64,000 bases of DNA, from assembly GCF_031456545.1 (NCBI RefSeq), contig NZ_JAVDUV010000001.1:2418001-2482000 (forward strand), in the 5' to 3' direction. Of this stretch, positions 51,044 through 59,437 are shown piece after piece (the first letter of the stretch is position 1; every line of letters begins with the position of its first letter). The notes under the pieces are model-generated. The model was not told the origin of the DNA. It saw only the letters and a list, made by a program, of their open reading frames with translations, and ran no database searches. Both the position numbers and the translations under genes were made by a program. Source of the stretch: Agromyces sp. 3263. Lineage in GTDB: Bacteria; Actinomycetota; Actinomycetes; Actinomycetales; Microbacteriaceae.

Positions 51044-52018
51044 CTACGCGGACTCGCGCGCGACGAGCGTCGGCGGGTCATGCGGCCGGGTCGGGGGAGC
51101 CTCGCCGTCGAGTGCGGCGAGCACGCACGCCGCCAGGTACGACGCCTCGTGCTCGATCGACTGGGTCACGGTCGTGAGTGGCGGCGACGCGAGCGCGGCG
51201 AGCGGCACGTCGTCGACGCCGATGACGGCGAGGTCGGCGGGCACCGCCAGCGCGGCATCCCTCGCCCCCGCGAGCACGGCGAACGCGACCTCGTCGTTGT
51301 AGGCGGCGACCCCGTCGACGTCGGCCTGCGTCCAGGCGGCGACGGCCGACGCCGCCGACCCGGGGTCGACGCGCACCGGAATCACGAGCGGCTCGGCGAG
51401 CCCGTGCTCGACGCACGCCGCACGCACGCCGGCGAGCCGCCGCTCCGCGAAGTCCGAGACCCGCCGATCGTCGGTCGTGGCGTAGCCGAGGCGGCGGCGG
51501 CCGCGGGAGATGAGCCGCTCGGCCTGCATCCGTCCGATGCGCGGCTGCGGATCCTCGAGCGCCGCCGCCTCGGCCGAATCGACGTCGTCGCCCACGACCT
51601 GGACGCCCGCCTGCCGCATCGCCCGCACGTCCGCGGGGTCGAACGGCGCGAGCCCGACCACCGTGCGCGGGGTGACCGCCCGCCACAGGTGGGCGAGGGG
51701 GCGATCGCCGCGCACGTGGTGCACGAGTACCGAGAGGTCGCGCTCGGCGAGCTCGTCGGCGAGGTGGTCGAGCATCGTCTCCACGACGGGGCCGACCGGC
51801 CAGTCGGGCAGCACGCAGAGCACGAGGTCGCTGCGTCCGCTGCGCAGGGCCCGGGCGGCCGCCGAGGGCGCGTAGCCGAGTCGTGCCGCGGTCTCGAGCA
51901 CCCGCCGTCGGGTCGATGGCGACACCGAGACGCCCGCCTTGTCGTTGAGCACGTAGCTCACCGTCGTCCGCGACACCCCGCTCTCGCGTGCGACATCCGC
52001 ACTCGTCACTCCGCCCAC
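51044..52018 (-). CDS. LacI family transcriptional regulator
   Basis: The 324-residue repressor has an N-terminal HTH (VTSADVARESGVSRTTVSYVLNDKAG) at residues 4-30 and the hinge helix APSAAARALRSG. A periplasmic-binding-protein-like core ends with VIGVDDVPLAALASPPLTTV, the typical closing pattern. The ligand is probably a sugar. The GTG at 52018 has GGAGG 5 nt upstream and a TAGGGT -10 box at 52051-52046. No sugar operon is directly adjacent, so the targets are remote. Confidence 0.9.
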   Translation of the reverse strand: MGGVTSADVARESGVSRTTVSYVLNDKAGVSVSPSTRRRVLETAARLGYAPSAAARALRSGRSDLVLCVLPDWPVGPVVETMLDHLADELAERDLSVLVHHVRGDRPLAHLWRAVTPRTVVGLAPFDPADVRAMRQAGVQVVGDDVDSAEAAALEDPQPRIGRMQAERLISRGRRRLGYATTDDRRVSDFAERRLAGVRAACVEHGLAEPLVIPVRVDPGSAASAVAAWTQADVDGVAAYNDEVAFAVLAGARDAALAVPADLAVIGVDDVPLAALASPPLTTVTQSIEHEASYLAACVLAALDGEAPPTRPHDPPTLVARESA

Positions 52019-52045
52019 GGCACCTCCGGATCCTCGCCTGCCTGC

Positions 52046-52051
52046 ACCCTA
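52046..52051 (-). promoter_or_regulatory. -10 box (TAGGGT) of the lacI-type gene
   Basis: On the minus strand TAGGGT lies 27 nt before the GTG at 52018. The PHP gene's leaderless promoter (CAGAAT, 52130-52135) fires the other way from the same 123-bp region. Confidence 0.45.
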
Positions 52052-52141
52052 GTCGCGCGAGCGGCGATGCGTCGCCGTGAGGCATCCGGAACCGTCGTCG
52101 CAGGGTGTCGCCGCGCACGCCTCCCGGGCCAGAATGGGCAG

Positions 52142-53188
52142 ATGGATCCGGTGGCCGCACTCGAGGAGATCGCATTCCTGCTGGAGCGCGACCGCGCATC
52201 GTCGTTCAAGTCCAAGGCGTTCCGGCGGGCGGCCGACGTCATCGGCGGCTATTCCGCCGAGGAGCTCGCGGCCCGGGTGCACGACGGTCGGCTGAAGCGC
52301 ACCAAGGGCATCGGCGACACGACCTACGCGGTGATCGCCGAGGCCGTCGCCGGTGACGTTCCGTCGTACCTCGCCGACCTGCGCGAGAAGCACGGCCCGG
52401 CGGTCCCCGCGGCCGGGCTGCGCGCGCAGCTCAAGGGCGACCTGCACAGCCACACCGAGTGGTCCGACGGCACCACGCCGATCGGCACGATGGCCCGCGC
52501 CGCGCAGCTCGTGGGTCTCGAGTACCTCGTGATCAGCGATCACTCGCCGAACCTCACCATCGCCAACGGGCTCAGCGCCGAGCGGCTGGCGCAGCAGCTC
52601 GAGGTGCTCGACGAGCTGGATGCGGCGAACGAGGCGAGCGGCGGCATCCGGCTGCTCTCGGGCATCGAGACCGACATCCTGCTCGACGGCACGCTCGACC
52701 AGTCGCCCGAGATGCTCGACCGGCTCGACGTGGTGGTCGCGAGCGTGCACTCGAAGCTGCGCACCGAGTCGCGCGAGATGACCCAGCGGATGCTGCGCGC
52801 CATCGCCGACCCCCGCATGAACGTGCTGGGCCACTGCACGGGCCGCCTCGTCGAGGGCTCGCGCGGCACGCGGCCGCAGTCGACGTTCGACGCGAAGGCC
52901 GTGTTCGCGGCGTGCGCCGAGCACGACGTGGCCGTCGAGATCAACTCCCGGCCCGAGCGCCAGGACCCGCCCGACGACCTCATCCAGCTCGCGCTCGAGG
53001 CCGGATGCCTCTTCAGCATCGACACCGACGCGCACGCGCCGGGCCATTTCTCGTTCCTCGACCTCGGCGCCGCCCGGGCGGAGGCCAACGGCGTGCCCGC
53101 CGAGCGCATCGTCACGACGTGGCCGGCCGACCGCCTGCTGGAGTGGGCGGCGGCGAAGCGCGAGGAGCGTGGTGCTAGGGGCGCCTGA
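52142..53188 (+). CDS. PHP domain protein with N-terminal helix-hairpin-helix (PolX-like without polymerase)
   Basis: The 348-residue protein opens with a DNA-polymerase-X-type 8-kDa/HhH region (LEEIAFLLERDRASSFKSKAF ... RTKGIGDTTYAVI; residues 6-70). It then goes straight into a PHP phosphoesterase domain. The metal-binding motifs are DLHSHTEWSDG, VISDHSPN, LGHCTGRL and DTDAHAPGH. The polymerase palm found in full PolX enzymes is missing between them. A role in phosphate-ester or DNA 3'-end processing is inferred. A CAGAAT box ends 6 nt before the ATG. Confidence 0.85.
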   Translation: MDPVAALEEIAFLLERDRASSFKSKAFRRAADVIGGYSAEELAARVHDGRLKRTKGIGDTTYAVIAEAVAGDVPSYLADLREKHGPAVPAAGLRAQLKGDLHSHTEWSDGTTPIGTMARAAQLVGLEYLVISDHSPNLTIANGLSAERLAQQLEVLDELDAANEASGGIRLLSGIETDILLDGTLDQSPEMLDRLDVVVASVHSKLRTESREMTQRMLRAIADPRMNVLGHCTGRLVEGSRGTRPQSTFDAKAVFAACAEHDVAVEINSRPERQDPPDDLIQLALEAGCLFSIDTDAHAPGHFSFLDLGAARAEANGVPAERIVTTWPADRLLEWAAAKREERGARGA

Positions 53189-53387
53189 CGGCGTCCACCA
53201 CGGCGTCGACCGTCGCGTCGTCGACCGGGAGGCCGGCCTCAGCCAGGCGCTGCTCGGCCATCGAGCGCAGGTCGTCGACGTGGCCGAGCTGGTCGTCGCC
53301 CCGCATCTGCTGCGCGACTCCCTCGATCTTCTCGTCGCTGGTGGCCTCGTCGTGGCCGTCTTCGATGGGTGCGTCCTGGGTGTCCAT
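53175..53387 (-). CDS. Small acidic conserved protein
   Basis: The 70-residue protein is rich in Asp and Glu with no membrane segment (MDTQDAPIEDGHDEA ... LRSMAEQRLAEAGLPVDD). Its 3' end overlaps the PHP gene by 14 bp on the opposite strand. Similar small proteins occur in Microbacteriaceae, and no function is known to me. Only a short GAGG precedes the ATG. Confidence 0.55.
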   Translation of the reverse strand: MDTQDAPIEDGHDEATSDEKIEGVAQQMRGDDQLGHVDDLRSMAEQRLAEAGLPVDDATVDAVVDAVRRP

Positions 53388-53437
53388 GCCTCAGCGTGAC
53401 ATGGGCGGGCGCTCGCCGCCGCCCCTTGACAGCGGTC

Positions 53438-53863
53438 TCACGCGTCGGCAGGGGATTTCGAAGGCTGACGTCGACGTGCCGACACGGGAACGGGCTGGGG
53501 CCGGTTCGGCGGCGGATCGAGGGGGACCGGCCTCGACGGCGTCCGCGGTTGGATCGGCTGGTCGATGCGCGTCGCCGGAGCCGGCTCGGGCATGACCATC
53601 AGCCCCGAGTTCGAGTTCGCGGCGCGCGCAAGCAGTTCGAGCCACTCGCGGTTGAGCAGCGGGTGCCGATTGCCCGAGTAGACGAACTCCAGCGCGACCG
53701 ACGGGCCGATCCAGCACACCGAGTCCTGGCCGCCCTCGTCGCGCCACGTGAAGGTGAACGACTCCCGGCGACGAAGCTTGTTGATCATGACGACCTGCAG
53801 GTGTGCGAGAACGCGGTCATCGATCACGAGGGTCGTGGTGCTGTGGTAGACCAGCATGCCCAT
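53438..53863 (-). CDS. DUF7882 family protein
   Basis: The 141-residue protein begins MGMLVYHSTTTLVIDDRVLA and continues HLQVVMINKLRRRESFTFTW ... GNRHPLLNREWLELL ... NSNSGLMVMPEP. This is the pattern of the small beta-rich DUF7882 proteins common in Microbacteriaceae, sometimes labelled ATP-dependent DNA ligase by transfer. It has a Pro/Arg-rich tail. The ATG at 53863 has GGAGG 5 nt upstream; a longer frame to 53977 is not supported. Function unknown. Confidence 0.8.
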   Translation of the reverse strand: MGMLVYHSTTTLVIDDRVLAHLQVVMINKLRRRESFTFTWRDEGGQDSVCWIGPSVALEFVYSGNRHPLLNREWLELLARAANSNSGLMVMPEPAPATRIDQPIQPRTPSRPVPLDPPPNRPQPVPVSARRRQPSKSPADA

Positions 53864-54122
53864 GGGAGCCTCCAACTCGTCCTGCATCCGCGTCGTCGGG
53901 TCGCCGACGCGGACGTGGTGCGCACGCCTCGTTCGACGGTTCCCCCGACCGTCGATTCGAGCCCACCACGCGTCCACGGTACGATCGGGTGAGTCTGAGG
54001 ATCCCTCGACAGCGGGCGCTTCTTCCGTCTTCGGACGGAGCTGTACCGATCGCGGACGATCGGACCGCAGAGCGACGAACGTCGAGGTCGAAGTGGGCCG
54101 AGCAGGTCAGGAGGAGCGCAGC

Positions 54123-55058
54123 ATGCCCGAGCTGGAGCACCAGTCCCGCTCGTTCGACGACGTCGATTCCGCCCACGAGTGGTTCGCGGAGTACTTTCCC
54201 GAGCGCCGGTTCGGGGTCGATCAGGATGGGCGGTTCGGGGTGCGCGTCAGCATGTCGACCTCCGGCCGGTTCTCCTTCATCGACTCGGCATGGACCGCGC
54301 CGGGAACCGCGACCGGCGGGACGCACGAGCTGACGGTCATCAGCGGCGCGGGTCGCGGGTACCGCCTGACCCAGGGCCCGACCGATCTCGACGCGTGCCA
54401 GCCGCTCCTGGCGCCGGCCGACGGACTCGCAGTCCGGTGGGAGGAACGGCGCACCTCGGTCGTCGCACTCGAGTTCGCCGCCGTGGAGCGCATCGCGCGC
54501 GCCGCCACGGGGTATGACGCGCTTCGGTTGCGGCGGACCGGACTGGTCGCCAACTCGCCCGAGCTCGCCGATCACTGGGTGACGGTGCTGCGCGGCATCC
54601 GGTCGTCGCTCGCGCGGGAGCCCGGCCTGCTGGATGCGCCGCTCGTGGCGAACGCGACGTTCCACCACCTCGCCACGGCGTTCCTCCACGCGTTCCCGAC
54701 GAACTGGCTGGAGTCGCCGGACGAGCGCCGGGGTGGTTCGGCGGTCGTCCGCCGGGCGATCGAGTACATGCACGCGCACGCCGGTGAGCCCATCACGATC
54801 ACGGATGTCGCGAGCGCCGTGTTCATCTCCACCCGCGGCCTGCACTTCGCCTTCACCCGGGAACTGGGGGAGTCGCCGGCGCAGGTGCTGCGGCGGATCC
54901 GGCTGGAGGGGGCGCGCTCGGACCTCCGCGCGGCCGGGGCCGATGCGACGGTCGCGAAGGTCGCCCGGGCGTGGGGGTTCGCGCATCACCAGCGGTTCGC
55001 CGACTCCTACCGGCGGGCATTCGGCGAGCGTCCCTCCGAGACCCTGCGCTCCCGCTGA
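54123..55058 (+). CDS. AraC family transcriptional regulator
   Basis: The 311-residue regulator has a variable N-terminal ligand domain. The C-terminal AraC double HTH (residues about 205-311) has PITITDVASAVFISTRGLHFAF, SPAQVLRRIRLEGARSDL and the conserved second helix ending WGFAHHQRFADSYRRAFGERP. AGGAGGAG is 7 nt before the ATG. It is divergent from the DUF7882 gene. The target is unknown. Confidence 0.9.
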   Translation: MPELEHQSRSFDDVDSAHEWFAEYFPERRFGVDQDGRFGVRVSMSTSGRFSFIDSAWTAPGTATGGTHELTVISGAGRGYRLTQGPTDLDACQPLLAPADGLAVRWEERRTSVVALEFAAVERIARAATGYDALRLRRTGLVANSPELADHWVTVLRGIRSSLAREPGLLDAPLVANATFHHLATAFLHAFPTNWLESPDERRGGSAVVRRAIEYMHAHAGEPITITDVASAVFISTRGLHFAFTRELGESPAQVLRRIRLEGARSDLRAAGADATVAKVARAWGFAHHQRFADSYRRAFGERPSETLRSR

Positions 55059-55154
55059 CGCGCTGCCGCGGGCTGGACCGACCGGCATCCAGCCCCTTGC
55101 CGCTCGACCGATGCGGATGCATGCTTGGCTCCGAAGCCGTGAAGGGGGCCGGGC

Positions 55155-55883
55155 GTGAACGCCACCGAGCGCCGCATCCGCGAGTTGCAGCGGATCGCCT
55201 ACGGCGCGGATGCCACGGACGAGGAGCGGGCCGAGGCCATGGCGGAGCTCGAGGACCTGTCGCGGCGCGTCGAGCCGGTCGCGCGCGCCGAACCCGTCGA
55301 ACGCGTCGAATCGGTCCAGCCCGGCCAGTCGATCGAGGACGCCGAGGCGGTCGTACCCGGCGATCGGGGCGTGACGAGGACGGATGCCGCGCGATGCCGA
55401 CTCGTGCGCTGGACCGCGGTCGCGGCGTCCGTCGGGCTGCTCGTGGGAGGGGCGCTCGGCTGGTCGACGGCGCAGCGGGTGCCCGCGACGTCGAGTTCGT
55501 CGTCGCGGTTCGGCATCGTGTCGACGCCCGAGCCGGGAGTGCCCGTCGAGGACACGAGGATCCCGCAGTTGTTCGATCGCCTTCCGCTCGCCGACGAGGC
55601 CGCTCGCATCGCGGGGATCGACGACTCGGTCGACCCGGCGTCGGTTCGGCTGGTCGCCTCTCGCACCGACGGTCCTTCGGCCTTCGTCGTGCGCGCGTTC
55701 GACGGCGCCGACGTCTGCCTCGTGCTCGCGTTTCCGACGGGGCCGTTCCGGCGAGAGTGCACGACCCAGGGCATCTTCCCGCTCGACGGGCTCAGCGTGG
55801 AGTACGGCCCCGACGGCTACGGGCTCGCGGTGGCCCGGCTGAGCACGGCGGGCACCGTCTCGCTCGGCCTCATCGTGCCCTGA
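55155..55883 (+). CDS. Single-pass membrane protein of unknown function
   Basis: The protein has 242 residues. A cytoplasmic N-terminal helix (RRIRELQRIAYGADATDEERAEAMAEL) and an acidic Val/Glu stretch precede one membrane helix (VAASVGLLVGGALGWSTA), followed by an outer domain. The outer part has a Cys pair (DVCLVL...RRECTTQG) that may form a disulfide. The opening matches other small actinobacterial membrane proteins; I cannot assign a role. The GTG start has GAAGGGGG upstream. Confidence 0.7.
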   Translation: MNATERRIRELQRIAYGADATDEERAEAMAELEDLSRRVEPVARAEPVERVESVQPGQSIEDAEAVVPGDRGVTRTDAARCRLVRWTAVAASVGLLVGGALGWSTAQRVPATSSSSSRFGIVSTPEPGVPVEDTRIPQLFDRLPLADEAARIAGIDDSVDPASVRLVASRTDGPSAFVVRAFDGADVCLVLAFPTGPFRRECTTQGIFPLDGLSVEYGPDGYGLAVARLSTAGTVSLGLIVP

Positions 55884-55897
55884 CGGGTCGCCTGCCG

Positions 55898-56425
55898 CTA
55901 CTCGTGGGCGTCCTTGCCCTGGTCCTCGTCCTCGTACGCCTCGAACGCGTCGGCGAACCGCAGTTCGCCGTGCACCGACTCGCCCTCGAGCACGACGCGC
56001 TGCACGAGCCCCTCGCCGAGTCCGCGGTAGGTGAGGCCGTCGTCGCCGACGAAGCCCATCGGGCCGTAGACCGCGGGGTTGCCGATGAGCGCGCATCCGC
56101 GTGCGCCCCGTTCGCGGAGCTCGTCGAGGCCGGCCGCGACGAGCCGGCTGCCGATGCCCTGACGCTGGCGGCCGGGGTGCACGGAGATCGGCCCGAGGCC
56201 GTACCACCCCACGTCGGCCCCGCCGACGGTGACCGGCGAGAACGCGACGTGGCCGATGACCTCGCCGTCCTCCACTTCGACGAGGGAGACGGTGAGCTCG
56301 CCCGCTGCGCGCAGGGCGCGGATGATGGGCGCCTCGGTCCCGTCGCTGAACGGCATCGGGTCGAAGGCGATGACGGTGAGCTCGTGGATGGCGTCGGCGT
56401 CGTCGGGGCGCTCTGGTCGGATCAC
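55898..56425 (-). CDS. GNAT family N-acetyltransferase
   Basis: The 175-residue acetyltransferase has acetyl-CoA motif A as LGPISVHPGRQRQGIGSRLV (residues about 79-98) and GARGCALIGNPAVYGPMGF, a signature of the YhbS-like subgroup. The substrate is unknown. The GTG at 56425 is set by TACACT (56437-56432), 6 nt upstream, suggesting a leaderless mRNA. It is divergent from the hydroxylase gene. Confidence 0.9.
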   Translation of the reverse strand: MIRPERPDDADAIHELTVIAFDPMPFSDGTEAPIIRALRAAGELTVSLVEVEDGEVIGHVAFSPVTVGGADVGWYGLGPISVHPGRQRQGIGSRLVAAGLDELRERGARGCALIGNPAVYGPMGFVGDDGLTYRGLGEGLVQRVVLEGESVHGELRFADAFEAYEDEDQGKDAHE

Positions 56426-56431
56426 CGCAGC

Positions 56432-56437
56432 AGTGTA
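56432..56437 (-). promoter_or_regulatory. -10 box (TACACT), leaderless promoter of the GNAT gene
   Basis: TACACT on the minus strand ends 6 nt before the GTG at 56425; the same hexamer precedes recQ. Confidence 0.6.
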
Positions 56438-56561
56438 TGCGGGCGGGCGGCCCGGCGCACGGCTCGACCCACCTGCGAGGCATGGACGCGTCTGCGGACC
56501 CCGGCTTGCCACCCCGCACCGCCGCGCCTAGCATCGTGTATGCGCTATATGTGAATTGCAA

Positions 56562-56576
56562 GTTCGATTATCGAAC
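56562..56576. promoter_or_regulatory. Perfect 15-bp palindrome GTTCGATtATCGAAC, predicted IclR operator 1
   Basis: The 7-bp arms are identical to those at 59354-59368 upstream of the iclR gene. It lies 54 bp before the hydroxylase start and just after TANNNT-like boxes (TAGCAT at 56529-56534; TATATG at 56546-56551). Confidence 0.75.
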
Positions 56577-56581
56577 ACGCA

Positions 56582-56599
56582 TCGACCGTGATCGGTCGA
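56582..56599. promoter_or_regulatory. Second palindrome TCGACCG-tgat-CGGTCGA
   Basis: Perfect 7-bp arms with a 4-nt centre lie 6 bp after operator 1 in the hydroxylase leader. It may be a second regulator site or an mRNA hairpin. Confidence 0.45.
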
Positions 56600-56629
56600 G
56601 ACCACCGCACGATGATGTGAGGAGAACCC

Positions 56630-58558
56630 GTGCAGTTCCACCACCACGGCTACGTGTCCGGCGACCCGCGGGTGCTGCCCGCCGCCGGGGTCGGCCTCGA
56701 CCGCCCCGCCGAGCTGCCCGACGAGGTCGACGTGCTCATCGTGGGCGCCGGCCCCGCGGGCATGATCGCCGCGGCGCAGCTCGCGATGTTCCCGAATGTG
56801 ACGACCCGCATCATCGACCGCCGCCCCGGGCGGCTCGAGATCGGCCAGGCCGACGGCATCCAGGCGCGCAGCGTCGAGACGTTCCAGGCGTTCGGGTTCG
56901 CCGAGCGCATCGTCGCCGAGGCCTACTGGCAGACCGAGATGGTGTTCTGGAAGCCCGACCCGGCCGACCCGTCGCGCATCGTGCGAGCCAAGCGCACGCC
57001 CGACGACCCGGCCGGCGTCAGCGAGTTCCCGCACCTGCTCGTCAACCAGGCGCGCGTGCTCGACTACTTCGCGGAGTTCGCCGCCAACGCCCCGACGCGC
57101 CTGGCCCCCGACTTCGGCTACGAGTTCGAGGGCCTCGAGGTCGCCGACGACGCGCAGGACGGCGGGGCGGACGGCGCGCACCCGGTCACGGTCACGCTCC
57201 GTCACACGTCAGGCGAGCACGAGGGCGAGCGGCGCATCGTGCGCGCGAAGTACGTGATGGGCGCCGACGGCGCGCGCAGCCGGGTGCGCGCTGCGATCGG
57301 ATGCCACATGGCCGGCGACCAGGCCAACCACGCGTGGGGCGTCATGGACGTGCTCGCGGTCACCGACTTCCCCGACATCCGCACCAAGTGCTCGATCCAG
57401 TCGGAGGCAGGCTCGATCCTGCTCATCCCGCGCGAGGGCGGCTACCTCTTCCGCATGTACGTGGACCTCGGCGAGGTGCCGGCCGACGACCACCACCACG
57501 TGCGCCAGACCGGCATCGAGCAGGTCATCGCCCGCGCGAACGAGATCCTGCACCCCTACACGCTCGACGTGCGGCACGTGGCGTGGCACAGCGTCTACGA
57601 GGTCGGGCACCGCCTCACCGATCGGTTCGACGACGTGCCGACGGATGCCGCGGGCTCGCGCACCCCGCGCGTGTTCATCGCCGGCGACGCCTGCCACACC
57701 CACAGCGCCAAGGCCGGCCAGGGCATGAACGTCTCCATCCAGGACGGCTGGAACCTCGGCTGGAAGCTCGGGCACGTGCTCGAGGGGCGCGCCCCCGAAG
57801 CCCTGCTGGCCACGTACTCGGCCGAACGGCAGGTCGTCGCGCAGAACCTCATCGACTTCGACAAGCAGTGGTCGACGATGATGGCGAAGAAACCCGAGGA
57901 GTTCGCCTCGCCGTCGGAGCTCGAGGAGTTCTACGCGCAGACATTCGAGTTCCCCGCGGGCTTCATGACCCAGTACGCGCCGTCGCTCGTCGTCGCCGAG
58001 GCCTCGCACCAGGCGCTCGCCGAGGGCTTCCCGATCGGCAAGCGGTTCAGGTCGGCCGAGGTGGTGCGGGTGTGCGACGCGAACCCGGTGCACCTCGGCC
58101 ACCACGCGACCGCCGACGGGCGGTGGCGCATCTACGTCTTCGCCGACGCCGCACGCGCCGGCGCGGCATCCGGTGTCGCGACCCTCGCCGAGTGGCTCGA
58201 CACCGCGGCGGACTCGCCGTTGGCGGCGACCCCCGACGGCGCCGACCGCGACGCCTGGTTCGACGTCAAGGTGGTCTACCAGCAGCCCTACACCGAGGTC
58301 GACCTCGGCGTCGTGCCCGAAGTGTTCCTGCCGCGGTCGGGTCCGTTCGAGCTCGTCGACTACGAGAAGGTGTACGCGGCCGACCCCGAGCACGACCTCT
58401 TCGAGGAGCGGGGCGTCGACCGCGGCGGCGTCGTCGTCGTGGTGCGCCCCGACCAGTACGTGGCGAACGTGCTGCCGCTGAGTGCGACCGACGAGCTCGC
58501 CGCGTTCTTCGCGCCCATCCTACGGGCGGATCAGCCGGTGACGGCGTCAGAGGTGTGA
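56630..58558 (+). CDS. mobA: FAD-dependent aromatic hydroxylase (3-hydroxybenzoate 4-monooxygenase type)
   Basis: The 642-residue flavoprotein monooxygenase belongs to the phenol-2-monooxygenase/MobA group. The FAD/NAD(P)H motifs are VLIVGAGPAGMIAA (residues 35-48), MGADGARSRVR and FIAGDACHTHSAKAGQGMN. The C-terminal thioredoxin-like domain of this group is present (residues about 455-640). The likely reaction is hydroxylation of 3-hydroxybenzoate or a related phenol, feeding protocatechuate. GAGGAG lies 6 nt before the GTG. Two palindromes upstream, one shared with the iclR gene, indicate specific regulation. No ring-cleavage genes are in the window, so the substrate is inferred. Confidence 0.85.
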   Translation: MQFHHHGYVSGDPRVLPAAGVGLDRPAELPDEVDVLIVGAGPAGMIAAAQLAMFPNVTTRIIDRRPGRLEIGQADGIQARSVETFQAFGFAERIVAEAYWQTEMVFWKPDPADPSRIVRAKRTPDDPAGVSEFPHLLVNQARVLDYFAEFAANAPTRLAPDFGYEFEGLEVADDAQDGGADGAHPVTVTLRHTSGEHEGERRIVRAKYVMGADGARSRVRAAIGCHMAGDQANHAWGVMDVLAVTDFPDIRTKCSIQSEAGSILLIPREGGYLFRMYVDLGEVPADDHHHVRQTGIEQVIARANEILHPYTLDVRHVAWHSVYEVGHRLTDRFDDVPTDAAGSRTPRVFIAGDACHTHSAKAGQGMNVSIQDGWNLGWKLGHVLEGRAPEALLATYSAERQVVAQNLIDFDKQWSTMMAKKPEEFASPSELEEFYAQTFEFPAGFMTQYAPSLVVAEASHQALAEGFPIGKRFRSAEVVRVCDANPVHLGHHATADGRWRIYVFADAARAGAASGVATLAEWLDTAADSPLAATPDGADRDAWFDVKVVYQQPYTEVDLGVVPEVFLPRSGPFELVDYEKVYAADPEHDLFEERGVDRGGVVVVVRPDQYVANVLPLSATDELAAFFAPILRADQPVTASEV

Positions 58559-58571
58559 GGGCGCCGACGGT

Positions 58572-59285
58572 TTAGGCGGCGCCGAGCGCACCGCGGATCG
58601 ATCGCGACGCCTCGCCCAGCCGCGCCGCGATCTCGGCGTCGGTTCGCGCGCTCGACACGTAGACCACGGCCAGGGCGGCCGGCTGGCCGCTCGGCAGCGC
58701 GAGCGGCACGGCGGTCGAGCGGAGTCCGGGGATGACCTCGTCGTGACTCGTCGCGTACCCGCGCACGAGGGCCTCGTCGAGCTCGGCCCGCCGCGAGGCA
58801 TCCGCATCGGTCGGCCAGTCGGCGTTCGGCAGGCCGGCGAGGATGACCTTGCCGGGTGCGCCGATGCCGATCGCGTGTCGCGTGCCCGGCCGCTGCGCGA
58901 CCGATGCGATCGCATGCCGCGGCTCGATGCTCGTCAGCGTCACGATCTCGTCGCCGTCGAGCACGGCGAGGAAGCAGGTCATGCCGAGCTCGTTCGCCGC
59001 GCTCGTGAGCTCGGGCAGCGCCTCCGCCTGCAGGTCGTGGGCGACTCCGGCGGCGAGTGCCGCGAGGCGGGCGCCGAGCACGATGCGGCCGCGCGCGTCG
59101 CGCACCGTGAGGCGGTGGTGCTCGAGGGTGCGCAGCAGGCGGTAGGCGACCGAGCGATGCACGCCCAAGCGGCTCGCGAGCTCGTCGATCGTGAGCGGCT
59201 CGCGTGCGTCGGCGAGGATCTCGAGCACCCGGATGCCGCGTGACAGCGTCTGCGACTGCGGCGCCGCAGTGGTCTCGTCGGCCAT
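58572..59285 (-). CDS. IclR family transcriptional regulator
   Basis: The 237-residue regulator has an N-terminal winged HTH (PLTIDELASRLGVHRSVAYRLL) and a C-terminal GAF-like effector domain with the family motif GIGAPGKVILAG. It is convergent with and 13 bp from the hydroxylase gene, whose promoter shares its palindrome. It therefore likely senses the aromatic substrate or product and controls both. GAGGAGA precedes the ATG. A TACTGT -10 candidate (59343-59338) is overlapped upstream by the palindrome at 59354-59368, consistent with autorepression. Confidence 0.92.
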   Translation of the reverse strand: MADETTAAPQSQTLSRGIRVLEILADAREPLTIDELASRLGVHRSVAYRLLRTLEHHRLTVRDARGRIVLGARLAALAAGVAHDLQAEALPELTSAANELGMTCFLAVLDGDEIVTLTSIEPRHAIASVAQRPGTRHAIGIGAPGKVILAGLPNADWPTDADASRRAELDEALVRGYATSHDEVIPGLRSTAVPLALPSGQPAALAVVYVSSARTDAEIAARLGEASRSIRGALGAA

Positions 59286-59353
59286 GTCGGTCTCCTCAGG
59301 AGCGTGCGTCGGGTGAGCGGCGGCGTCCCGCTCGATCACAGTATGAACGATGT

Positions 59354-59368
59354 GTTCGATGATCGAAC
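59354..59368. promoter_or_regulatory. Perfect 15-bp palindrome GTTCGATgATCGAAC, predicted IclR operator 2
   Basis: This is the same arms as operator 1 with only the central base different. It lies in the -35 region of the iclR promoter. Confidence 0.75.
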
Positions 59369-59437
59369 GATGGCGCCGACGACGAAGCCGGCATCGACGT
59401 CCATGCCCGAGTCCGACATTCCCGTGCGGGCCCGGGA

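Noticed and set aside
53438..53863. ATP-dependent DNA ligase
   Set aside because: No KxDG nucleotidyl-lysine motif and only 141 residues; the sequence follows the small DUF7882 pattern instead.
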